8,004 bases of DNA, from contig JAEWEG010000074.1 in assembly GCA_023389575.1 (NCBI GenBank), forward strand, positions 1 through 8,004, read 5' to 3'. This DNA is from Chloroflexota bacterium (GTDB lineage Bacteria > Chloroflexota > Chloroflexia > Thermomicrobiales > UBA6265). The notes under the pieces were generated by a model. It was not told the origin of the DNA, did not search any database, and saw only the letters and a list, made by a program, of their open reading frames with translations. Below, piece by piece: positions 1-6,401 of this stretch. A program made the translations under genes and the position numbers. The stretch's first letter is position 1. The number at the start of each line of letters is the position of its first letter.

Positions 1-1185
1 TTTTATGACGATCTGGGCGTGCGGCCCGTGGTGAACGCGGCCGGCTCCCTCACTCGCCTCGGGGGCAACCGCGTCTCACCCGAGGTCATGGCGGCGATGG
101 CCGACGCCGCCCGCTCGAACGTGGTGATGGACGAGCTGCAGGAAGCGGCCGGCAAGGTGATAGCCGACGCCACCGGTGCCGAGGCCGGCTACGTGGTCGC
201 CGGGGCCGCCGCCGGTCTCACGCTTGCCGCCGCGGCCTGCATGGCCGGGCTCGACCCGGCCGCCATGGACCGCCTGCCGGACACCACCGGCATGAGGAAC
301 GAAATCGTGGTCCAGCGCGGACATCGCAACGCCTACGACCACGCGCTGCGCGCTGCCGGAGCGACCTTCGTCGAGGTTGGCTACCTCGGCTATCCCGGCG
401 CGGGCGGCACCTACGGCTGGCAGATCGAGGCGGCCATCACCGAACGCACCGCCGCCCTCGCCTGCCCGATCCTGGACACCCCCGGCACGATCTCGCTACC
501 GGAGGTGGCCGCGATCGCCCATCGCCACAACCTGCCCGTCATCGTCGACGCGGCCGCCTCGTTGCCGCCCCGGAGCAACCTCCGCCGGTTCATCGCCGAA
601 GGGGCGGATATCGTCGTCTACTCCGGTGGAAAGGCGCTCGGTGGCCCGCAGGCCAGCGGCATCCTGGCGGGCCGGACCGACCTCGTCCGCTCCATCGCCC
701 TCCAGCACCTGGACATGGATGTGCGGCTCCCGACCTGGGTCAAGCAGGGCCTGGTCGAGAACGGCACGCTGGCGGGCATTCCCCATCAGGGAGTGGGACG
801 CGCGCTCAAGGTCGGCCGCGAGGAAATCGCCGGCCTGGTCACCGCCCTCCGGCACTTCGTGGCCGGAAACGATGTGGAAGACCGGATGGCCTGGCTCAGC
901 ATGCTCGACCACATCGCCGAACCGCTGCAGGCCGTTCCCGGGCTAACCGTCCGGCTCAACGACCCGGCGACCAAGGCTGTTCCGCAACTCGAACTGGAAC
1001 TGGACGAATCCGTACTCGGGTTCTCGGCCTACGAGGCCGTCAACTGGCTGCTCAACGAATCGCCCCGCGTGGCCGTGGTCGAACAACGCGCCGAATTCGA
1101 CATCATTGCCATCAACCCGATGGTCCTCTCCCCCGACGACGTGGAGGTCGTCCGAACCCAACTCGCCAAGCTCTTCGGCATGTAG
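1..1185 (+). CDS. SelA-fold PLP-dependent enzyme (D-glucosaminate-6-phosphate ammonia-lyase-like), 5' end outside window
   Basis: This is a PLP enzyme of the SelA / aminotransferase class V-like fold. The frame is open from base 1 and already reads FYDDLGVRPVVNAAG, the conserved start of this family. I therefore take the GTG at 19 as internal and the true start as lying left of the window. About 394 residues are visible, close to full family length. VDAAA at codons 541-555 supplies the Asp (547-549) expected to contact the PLP ring nitrogen. YSGGKALGGPQ supplies the presumed Schiff-base Lys (codon 631-633). LPDTTGMRNE and QRGHRNAYDHA resemble the non-selenium SelA-like branch, which includes D-glucosaminate-6-phosphate ammonia-lyase. 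True selenocysteine synthase is unlikely, because no SelB or tRNA-Sec is seen nearby and the LPDTTGM motif points to the other branch. The gene converges on the transporter operon. The substrate cannot be read from sequence; a sugar-acid or amino-sugar role is an inference. Confidence 0.85.
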   Translation, partial: FYDDLGVRPVVNAAGSLTRLGGNRVSPEVMAAMADAARSNVVMDELQEAAGKVIADATGAEAGYVVAGAAAGLTLAAAACMAGLDPAAMDRLPDTTGMRNEIVVQRGHRNAYDHALRAAGATFVEVGYLGYPGAGGTYGWQIEAAITERTAALACPILDTPGTISLPEVAAIAHRHNLPVIVDAAASLPPRSNLRRFIAEGADIVVYSGGKALGGPQASGILAGRTDLVRSIALQHLDMDVRLPTWVKQGLVENGTLAGIPHQGVGRALKVGREEIAGLVTALRHFVAGNDVEDRMAWLSMLDHIAEPLQAVPGLTVRLNDPATKAVPQLELELDESVLGFSAYEAVNWLLNESPRVAVVEQRAEFDIIAINPMVLSPDDVEVVRTQLAKLFGM

Positions 1186-1225
1186 CTTCGGGCCAGGGAA
1201 ATCAGGAGCATCGCGGGCTGGTAGC

Positions 1226-1244
1226 GGTCGAGCTTGTCTCGACC
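1226..1244. repeat. Small perfect inverted repeat
   Basis: The arms GGTCGAG and CTCGACC pair perfectly over 7 bp around the loop CTTGT, 40 bp after the stop codon of the PLP enzyme gene. It could fold in the transcript's 3' end. No T-run follows, so terminator function is uncertain; it may instead be part of an interspersed intergenic repeat. Confidence 0.5.
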
Positions 1245-1319
1245 CGGCGGTGATCCCCCGGGAAGCGTCCACCAGGTGCCCGGCCGCGTGCCGATCCGGG
1301 GATCTTCAAGCCATGCTGG

Positions 1320-1363
1320 CCCAGGGATCACGCGCGAACCCTGGGCGAAGACGAGCTTCGCCC
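1320..1363. repeat. Two overlapping, mutually exclusive hairpins
   Basis: The first stem pairs CCCAGGG (1320-1326) with CCCTGGG (1339-1345). The second pairs GGGCGAAG (1343-1350) with CTTCGCCC (1356-1363) around ACGAG. They share bases 1343-1345, so only one can form fully at a time. Read on the minus strand, the second hairpin begins TTAGGGGCGAAG, which shares the TAGGGGCG core with the repeats at 7415-7455 and 7626-7667. Confidence 0.55.
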
Positions 1364-1403
1364 CTAACAGGAATGCGGAAACAGCGGGATTCCCGAAATG
1401 TAC

Positions 1404-1470
1404 GGGGCCACGGCTCCGGCAATGGATCACGCAGCGCTCTATGCATGGAGTAGCCGGAGTCTGTGGCCCC
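1404..1470. repeat. Long imperfect inverted repeat
   Basis: The outer arms GGGGCCAC (1404-1411) and GTGGCCCC (1463-1470) pair over 8 bp. The inner arms CTCCGGC (1414-1420) and GCCGGAG (1453-1459) pair over 7 bp. They are separated by a 2/3-nt internal loop and enclose a 32-nt loop. Fifteen paired bases in such an arrangement suggest a structured RNA 3' end or a REP-like element. Orientation and function are unknown. Confidence 0.5.
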
Positions 1471-1597
1471 TTCCCGCGCGGCACCCCCCCTGGAGCCCTC
1501 CCCTTGGACGCATCGCTCCCTCACCGAGTTCTCTCGAAATAGCTCGATCATTGGTACGGGCGGACCTGCCGCCGGCGGCTCGCGCGACTCACCAGTC

Positions 1598-1630
1598 GGT
1601 GTCCAGGCGGCTGTTGTCCGCCCAGGCACC
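1598..1630 (-). other. Candidate 3' stem-loop after the transporter operon
   Basis: The 13-nt arms 1598-1610 and 1618-1630 pair at 10 of 13 positions around a 7-nt loop, starting 11 nt after the stop codon of the last permease gene. The position suits a 3' transcript end or exonuclease barrier. No U-run follows in the minus transcript, so I do not call it a terminator. Confidence 0.35.
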
Positions 1631-1641
1631 GCCCGCTCGAC

Positions 1642-2535
1642 CTACCCCTTCACCGCGCCGGACGTCAGCCCTCGCACGTAATACCGCATCCCGAACGCGA
1701 ACAGGATCACCAGCGGTAGCGACGACACCGCGTACGCCGCCATCCTCGGCCCCCACGTCACCGTCCCGAATTCGTCGCGGAACTGCGTCAGCCCCACCGT
1801 CACCACCTGGATGTTCTGGTCCGAAATCGTCAGCAGCGGCCAGATGAAATCGTTGTAGCTCCCCACCAGGTGCATGATCGCCAGCGTCACCAGGATCGGC
1901 CACGACAGCGGCAGCGCGATCCGGAAATACTGCTCCAGTTCCGATGCCCCATCGACCTTGGCGGCGTCGAACAACTCCTGTGGCAACGTGGCGAAGTAGG
2001 TCCGGCAGAGCAGGATGCCGAACACCTGACCGCCCGCCGACCACGGCAGGATCAGCGCCCACGGCGTGTTGAACAGCCCCAGTTGCTTCACCAGCACGAA
2101 CGCCGGGATCAACGTCAGGATGCCGGGAATCATCAGCAGAGCCAGGATGACGACGTAGATCGCCTCCTTGCCGGGAAACCTGTGCCGGGCGAACACATAC
2201 CCGCTGATCGACGACAGGAACACCACGATCACCACCGAGACCATGGAGTACCACAGGCTGTTGAAGATGTACCGGCGCATCGTCACCCAGCCGTCGCGGT
2301 AGTTCTCCCAGCGAGCGGGGTCGGGCAGGCTCCAGAACCGGCCGTAGATCTGGCCGTTGTCCTTCAGCGACAGGAAGATCATCAGCGCGATCGTCAGGAA
2401 GCTCAGCGCCAGGATCACCGTCAGGATCAGGATGAGCGCCGATTGCCCCACCCATCCCATGTAGCGGTTCTTCCTGCCGGATTCCACGCGGAGCCCGCCT
2501 TCCGGCATCGGCGCGGGAGTGGCTGGTTGCGTCAT
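1642..2535 (-). CDS. Sugar ABC transporter permease, MalG/UgpE type
   Basis: This 297-residue inner-membrane permease is one half of the importer channel. It has the usual MalG length and shape: a cytoplasmic N-terminus (RKNR at 21-24), a first helix around 32-56 (ALILILTVILALSFLTIALM), then further hydrophobic segments near 95-115, 125-149, 158-176, 211-230 and 267-284. The EAA loop that docks the ATPase is clear at about 190-209 (DAAKVDGASELEQYFRIALP). The ATG at 2535 is chosen because it overlaps the upstream stop as ATGA and has GGTGGAG 8 nt ahead. The frame stays open much further upstream, but that stretch lies inside the preceding permease gene and is Arg/His/Gly-rich non-protein-like sequence. 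The overlap implies translational coupling, which suits a 1:1 heterodimer with the fused permease. The transported sugar cannot be deduced. Confidence 0.93.
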   Translation of the reverse strand: MTQPATPAPMPEGGLRVESGRKNRYMGWVGQSALILILTVILALSFLTIALMIFLSLKDNGQIYGRFWSLPDPARWENYRDGWVTMRRYIFNSLWYSMVSVVIVVFLSSISGYVFARHRFPGKEAIYVVILALLMIPGILTLIPAFVLVKQLGLFNTPWALILPWSAGGQVFGILLCRTYFATLPQELFDAAKVDGASELEQYFRIALPLSWPILVTLAIMHLVGSYNDFIWPLLTISDQNIQVVTVGLTQFRDEFGTVTWGPRMAAYAVSSLPLVILFAFGMRYYVRGLTSGAVKG

Positions 2536-4583
2536 GTCGAATACTCCACCGAGGATTTCACGTAGCGCAGGTTGATGATGGTGCCCGCCATGATCACGAT
2601 GAACAGCACCGTCCCAATCGCCGAGGCCGCCCCGAAGTTGTTGAAGCGCACCGCCTGGTAATACAGCTCCAGCGAGGGCACGTACGTCGAACTCCCTGGC
2701 CCACCACCGGTCGTCAGGAAGATCGCCGCGAACTCCTGCACCGTGGCGATGAAGGTCAGGATCACCAGCAGGCGCACCTGGCCCAGCAGCAGCGGGAGGT
2801 CGATGTTGAGGATGCGGCGCAGGGTGGACGCCCCATCGAGCGCGGCCGAATCGAACAGGTCCGTCGGAATCGAGATCAGCCCGCCGTAGAAGATCAGCAG
2901 CGCGAACGCGCTCACCCACGGGAACCCGATGAACACGATCGACCAGATCGCGGTATCGGCGTCACCCAGCCACGACCGGGTCAGGTTCCCAAGCCCAATC
3001 CCTTCCAGCACCTGGTTCGCCAGCCCGATGTTCGGGTCGTACACGTTCACCCATAGCAGCACGCCCACCACGCCCGGCACGATCACCTGCAACACGAACA
3101 GCGTGCGAAAGCCGTAGGCCAGCCGGGAACTGCGCAGGTGGAAGATCATCTCGGCCACCGCCAATGGGATGAGCAGCTTCAGGAACCCGGTCACGATCAG
3201 GATGAGCAGATTGCCGATGCCGACCCAGAAATAGCGGTTCTCGCGCAGGTCGCGGAACTGATCCAGCCCCACCCATTTCGTTTCCAGCCCCGGTGTCCAC
3301 TCGGTGAAGGCATGGTAGATGCCGGAGAACGCCGGGTAATAGTTGAAGATCAGCAGCAGCACCAGTGTTGGGATCAGGAAGATGTAGGAAATCCGCGCCT
3401 TCCACACGTCCGCCGCCAGCGTCCGGCTGTCCCGTCTCGCGGTCCGCCAGGCACGCTGCCCATCCGGCTTCTTCCGCAGCCCCAGCGCAACGGCGATCAG
3501 CAGCACCACGGCGATCGCGATCACGATCGGCCAGATGAATTTCTCGAGGGCCGAGGGGGCTTCCGGCAGGTCGAACGCGCCGGAACCATCGTTCACCGCC
3601 ACCGTGACCCCGGAATCGGTCGCCAGCGCGGCCAGCCCGCCATCGCCCGTCAGGGCCACGTCCCGGATGCCGTCGGCGGCGGTCTGGCGCTGAAGTTCAT
3701 TCCCCTCGATATCGTACGTGGCGAAGGCGCCATCGATGCCGCCGGCGACCACCAGGTCTCCCCCGCGAGAGATGGCCACCGCCGGGAGTTCCGACCCTAC
3801 CGAGTGCTTCCACAGCACGCCGCCGCTGGCGCCATCCACCAGCACCAGCGTCCCGCTGTTGTCCCCCACCACGATATGGGCGCCATTCGGGGTCACATCC
3901 ACCCCGCGAACGCTGTAGTCCAGCGTGGTCTCCCACCCCAGTTGGCCGTCGCCACTGAGCAGCGAGAGGCGGGAATCCCGCGTGCCGGCGATCACCCGGA
4001 ATCCGGATGCCCCGCCGTACACCACCACCTGGTTCACCTGATCGGTGGCCGTGTATTGCCAGGAAAGCGTCCCCGCCGCGTCGAACGCCGAAACGGTCCT
4101 GTCTTCCGAGCCGGCGGCCACGATCTGGCCGTCGCCGGAGATGGACACACTGAGGAAGGTTTGCGAACCCCGGTGGTTCCATAGCTCGGCGCCGTCGCCG
4201 TCGAGCATGTAGACATGCCGGTCTTCCGAGGCCACCGCGATCCGCTGGCCATCGGTCGAAACCGAGACCCCATACACGGTGCCGCCCGTTTCGAACGTCC
4301 ACAGTTCCTCGCCGGCCGCGTTCCAGGCCACCACGAGGTTGTCACGACGCCCGGCCACCACCAGGCCGCCGTCGTCGCTGGCATCCACGCTGTAGGCGAT
4401 AACCCCGGAATCGGCGCTCCAGCCGTCGGCCGCTCCCACGGTGGAGGGCAGCGCGACCATGACGAGGATCGCGGCCAGCCACGGCAGCAGCCAGCTGGCG
4501 GCGGGGGTGGCGAACGAAGTGACTTGTATTGGCGGGCGGGAGAAACGCTTCTCCCGCCCGCCGCTATGGTTGATGTGACCCAT
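2532..4583 (-). CDS. Fused seven-bladed beta-propeller / MalF-type sugar ABC permease
   Basis: This 683-residue protein joins an extracytoplasmic propeller to a MalF-like permease in one uninterrupted frame. Residues 30-52 form a hydrophobic signal anchor (SWLLPWLAAILVMVALPS). Residues 53-335 hold seven repeats of about 40 residues with a DG...VA.S.D..V...D..G.LW pattern; W at the end of blades 1-5 (EELW, AELW, TLSW, QLGW, GVLW) is PQQ-like. A helix at 350-369 (IWPIVIAIAVVLLIAVALGL) is followed by a basic stretch (RKKPDGQRAWRTARR), so the positive-inside rule puts the propeller outside. Residues about 395-683 are a standard permease core with FNYYPAFSGIYHAF and an EAA loop near 578-596 (DSAALDGASTLRRILNIDLP). 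An E. coli MalF has no such N-terminal domain. I chose ATG 4583, with GAAGG 6 nt upstream, over the in-frame GTG at 4598. The propeller's ligand is unknown; binding-protein docking, glycan binding or sensing are possible. Confidence 0.88.
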   Translation of the reverse strand: MGHINHSGGREKRFSRPPIQVTSFATPAASWLLPWLAAILVMVALPSTVGAADGWSADSGVIAYSVDASDDGGLVVAGRRDNLVVAWNAAGEELWTFETGGTVYGVSVSTDGQRIAVASEDRHVYMLDGDGAELWNHRGSQTFLSVSISGDGQIVAAGSEDRTVSAFDAAGTLSWQYTATDQVNQVVVYGGASGFRVIAGTRDSRLSLLSGDGQLGWETTLDYSVRGVDVTPNGAHIVVGDNSGTLVLVDGASGGVLWKHSVGSELPAVAISRGGDLVVAGGIDGAFATYDIEGNELQRQTAADGIRDVALTGDGGLAALATDSGVTVAVNDGSGAFDLPEAPSALEKFIWPIVIAIAVVLLIAVALGLRKKPDGQRAWRTARRDSRTLAADVWKARISYIFLIPTLVLLLIFNYYPAFSGIYHAFTEWTPGLETKWVGLDQFRDLRENRYFWVGIGNLLILIVTGFLKLLIPLAVAEMIFHLRSSRLAYGFRTLFVLQVIVPGVVGVLLWVNVYDPNIGLANQVLEGIGLGNLTRSWLGDADTAIWSIVFIGFPWVSAFALLIFYGGLISIPTDLFDSAALDGASTLRRILNIDLPLLLGQVRLLVILTFIATVQEFAAIFLTTGGGPGSSTYVPSLELYYQAVRFNNFGAASAIGTVLFIVIMAGTIINLRYVKSSVEYST
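2544..2550 (-). promoter_or_regulatory. Ribosome binding site of the MalG-type permease
   Basis: GGTGGAG on the minus strand lies 8 nt before ATG 2535, inside the last codons of the preceding gene. Together with the ATGA overlap it fixes the start and supports coupled translation. Confidence 0.65.
4531..4562 (-). promoter_or_regulatory. Perfect 14-bp hairpin at the 5' end of the fused permease gene
   Basis: The arms GGCGGGCGGGAGAA (4531-4544) and TTCTCCCGCCCGCC (4549-4562) are perfectly complementary around a 4-nt loop. In the minus-strand transcript the stem begins 42 nt after the binding-protein stop and covers codons 8-18 of the fusion gene. No U-run follows. A stable stem just after a highly expressed binding-protein gene is the classic position for an element that protects upstream mRNA and lowers downstream expression, as at malE-malF in enteric bacteria; that role here is inferred. 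Confidence 0.75.
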
Positions 4584-4589
4584 GAATGA

Positions 4590-4594
4590 CCTTC
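4590..4594 (-). promoter_or_regulatory. Ribosome binding site deciding the start of the fused permease
   Basis: GAAGG on the minus strand sits 6 nt before ATG 4583. It overlaps codons that would follow the alternative GTG at 4598, which itself would start only 5 nt after the binding-protein stop. This favours the ATG. Confidence 0.6.
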
Positions 4595-4603
4595 GCACCG
4601 TTT

Positions 4604-6334
4604 CTATACCTGGCTGGCTGGCTTCTTCTCCGGGTTCGCCAGGTCTTCCTCGGTCAACTGGAGATGCTCCAGGATTTCCGGGAAGAGGTTGTCCACCGAC
4701 GCCTGGTAGGCATCGAGGAATTCCTGGAGTTCCAGGTCACCCGCGAAGAACTGTTGCGCCAGGTCGACCCACTCCCGTACCGATGGCTGGTAGTCGGAGA
4801 TACCGCGCGAGCGGTAGGCCCCGGCCGTGTCCTTCTCGGTATTCCCGATCAGGCGCAGCTGGCCAAACTTCGCGGCCAGGTCCTCGGGCAGCGCCACGTC
4901 CTTCACGATCGGCGGCCCGTTGATCCCGGCGGAGGCCGTATTCTCGGGATCGAGCCGGTTCTCCAGGTACACCCCAAACCCGTCCGGGCTGGTGAGGTAC
5001 ATCAGGAAATCCATCTCCAGGTCGTTCTGGACCTGGTCCTTCTTCGGAATCGACAGGAACCCGATGTTCACCTCGATGGTGCGGGCCGGGGCATCCACGG
5101 CCTCGCCTTCCATCGTGGGGTTGTTGAACGACCCGATTTCGAACACGTCCACGTCCTGGGCTGGCAGCGGTGTCGCTTCCTCGCCTTCCGCGGGCGCCGC
5201 GCCCTGCGAGATGTACCGGCCTTCGGCCAGGCTTTGCAGGTCGCGCTCGAAGTTGGTCAGCAGGGCCGCGACATCGATCCTGATCGCCGCCTCACTGGTG
5301 AGGAAGAGCGGGTAGGCATCGCTGTTGCCAAGCCAGCCCGGAGGCGCCGCCCGGTCGCTGAAGTCCTTGAAGTTCGTGTACAGGGCCTGGAACTCGGGCC
5401 CGTTCACCGCCTGCTCGTGATCGCGCAGGGCAATCATCTTGCGCTGGGTGTTGAACGTGATCTTCGTGGAGTCGTCGTTGGTCGGGTCGGTGGGATCGTA
5501 CTCCCACACATCGTCGATCCCTTCGCGGAAGTTCCAGTCGCCCGGCTGGGCCCGCACGAGCTCGGCTTCGTGACGGGTGAACTGGTCGAGGTACATCCGG
5601 GCCAGCCAGCCGAAGCGAAGCTCCCAGAACGACCGGTAGTCACCTTCGATCGCCACCGGGATATACCCGGCCGCGGTCAGCTTGTCGCACCAGTCCATGA
5701 ACTGGGTCCAGGTCGGCTGGTTCTTCTCCGACTGCGCAAGTTCCTCGGCTTCGGCGAGGATGCCGGCCGCCTCGAAGGCGGTCTTGTTGTAGAACCACAG
5801 CACCTGCACGGTTTCGAGGTTCAGCGTGTAAATCTCGCCCGTGACCGGGTTGGCCATGTTCTGGATCGCGGCGGCATCCATCGTGTCGCGCCACGGCGCC
5901 CCGGTGTAGCGATTCGTGCGGTCGAGGTACGCCGACATGTCCACGAACTGCTTGGCCTGGATCAGGTCGGCCACCACGTTGCCATTCACGATCGACACTT
6001 CGGGCGTGCCCGCCGCGAACTGGGCGCGAATGAATTCCTGATAGCCATCGGATGGCTTGAGTTCCACCCGCACCTCCACGCCCGGGTTGAGCGCGGTGTA
6101 GGCATCGGCCAGGGCCTGGTAGGTCTGCACGTCGGTGCCCTGCACCGAAATAACGATCGTTCCACTCAGCTCGGCCGCCGCTTCGGCGGTTCCCGGCGAC
6201 GTGATATCGATCAGGCCACCATCATCTGGCGTGGAATCCTGCGCCAGGCTGGATGAGTGGATGATCATGGCCGGGACACTGGCCGCCGCGGTGGTGCCCA
6301 GCAACTTCCGGCGGTTGAGACGGTAATCGGACAT
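4604..6334 (-). CDS. Tat-exported extracellular solute-binding protein, MalE/UgpB family
   Basis: This 576-residue binding protein would capture the solute and hand it to the two permeases. The N-terminus LNRRKLLGTTAAASVPAMIIHSSSLAQ is a twin-arginine signal (RR at residues 8-9) ending in an SLA-Q cleavage site near 31/32. No lipobox Cys is present, so a lipid anchor is not predicted. The mature part fits family 1: GTIVISVQGTDVQTYQALADAY near 58-80, NPGVEVRVELKP near 83-94, the LWFYNKTAFEAAGI signature near 156-170, and LFLTSEAAIRIDV in the second lobe. At 576 residues it is longer than the common 420-450. Extra length includes an Asp/Pro-rich stretch (WEYDPTDPTNDDSTK) and an acidic Ala/Glu/Pro segment (GAAPAEGEEATPLPAQ). 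ATG 6334 is chosen for AGGAGA 7 nt upstream and for starting right before the Tat motif. The ligand is probably a carbohydrate by family, not identified. Confidence 0.92.
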   Translation of the reverse strand: MSDYRLNRRKLLGTTAAASVPAMIIHSSSLAQDSTPDDGGLIDITSPGTAEAAAELSGTIVISVQGTDVQTYQALADAYTALNPGVEVRVELKPSDGYQEFIRAQFAAGTPEVSIVNGNVVADLIQAKQFVDMSAYLDRTNRYTGAPWRDTMDAAAIQNMANPVTGEIYTLNLETVQVLWFYNKTAFEAAGILAEAEELAQSEKNQPTWTQFMDWCDKLTAAGYIPVAIEGDYRSFWELRFGWLARMYLDQFTRHEAELVRAQPGDWNFREGIDDVWEYDPTDPTNDDSTKITFNTQRKMIALRDHEQAVNGPEFQALYTNFKDFSDRAAPPGWLGNSDAYPLFLTSEAAIRIDVAALLTNFERDLQSLAEGRYISQGAAPAEGEEATPLPAQDVDVFEIGSFNNPTMEGEAVDAPARTIEVNIGFLSIPKKDQVQNDLEMDFLMYLTSPDGFGVYLENRLDPENTASAGINGPPIVKDVALPEDLAAKFGQLRLIGNTEKDTAGAYRSRGISDYQPSVREWVDLAQQFFAGDLELQEFLDAYQASVDNLFPEILEHLQLTEEDLANPEKKPASQV

Positions 6335-6341
6335 GGTCTGT

Positions 6342-6347
6342 TCTCCT
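6342..6347 (-). promoter_or_regulatory. Ribosome binding site of the solute-binding protein
   Basis: AGGAGA on the minus strand lies 7 nt before ATG 6334. It directly follows the TGA that ends the possible 10-residue mini-ORF at 6348-6380. Confidence 0.7.
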
Positions 6348-6380
6348 TCAGCGTTCGACTCGAATCCTCGGGAACAACAC
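6348..6380 (-). CDS. Possible 10-residue leader mini-ORF
   Basis: In the 67-nt gap between regulator and binding protein, a GTG at 6380 opens a 10-codon frame (VLFPRIRVER) that ends at TGA 6348-6350, just before the binding-protein RBS. A textbook AGGAGGT (6393-6399) lies 12 nt upstream, longer than the usual spacing. The strong Shine-Dalgarno with no other gene behind it is what draws attention. It may equally be a standby ribosome site or chance, so the call is weak. Confidence 0.2.
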   Translation of the reverse strand: MLFPRIRVER

Positions 6381-6401
6381 GAGACCCGCTCTACCTCCTG
6401 T

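Larger units (their letters stand above)
1186..1641. other. Convergent intergenic region rich in inverted repeats
   Basis: These 456 bp separate two converging 3' ends, those of the PLP enzyme and the MalG-type permease. Open frames here are short, overlap one another and encode Arg/Pro/Ala/Ser-rich peptides with no start context, so I see no gene. Five inverted repeats stand out, at 1226-1244, 1320-1345, 1343-1363, 1404-1470 and 1598-1630. None is followed by a clear T-run on either strand, so a canonical intrinsic terminator cannot be claimed, although such stems may still mark transcript ends. Confidence 0.7.

Noticed and set aside
1186..1641. Intrinsic terminators for the converging genes
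   Set aside because: Several stems exist but none is followed by a T-run on the relevant strand.
2536..2919. In-frame upstream extension of the MalG-type permease
   Set aside because: The extension lies inside the preceding gene in another frame and reads as Arg/Gly/His-rich noise; the ATGA overlap and RBS support ATG 2535.
3138..4184. 348-codon plus-strand open frame across the propeller and permease
   Set aside because: Its translation is full of His, Arg, Gln and Pro with no membrane or domain signature, while the minus strand encodes recognisable helices and blades.
4584..4598. GTG 4598 as start of the fused permease
   Set aside because: It begins only 5 nt after the upstream stop, has no better RBS, and the GAAGG lies between it and the well-spaced ATG at 4583.
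4586..6256. 556-codon plus-strand open frame antisense to the binding-protein gene
   Set aside because: It is rich in Arg, Val, Gly and His, shows no family motifs and mirrors the codon pattern of the clear binding-protein gene; long antisense frames are common at this GC content.
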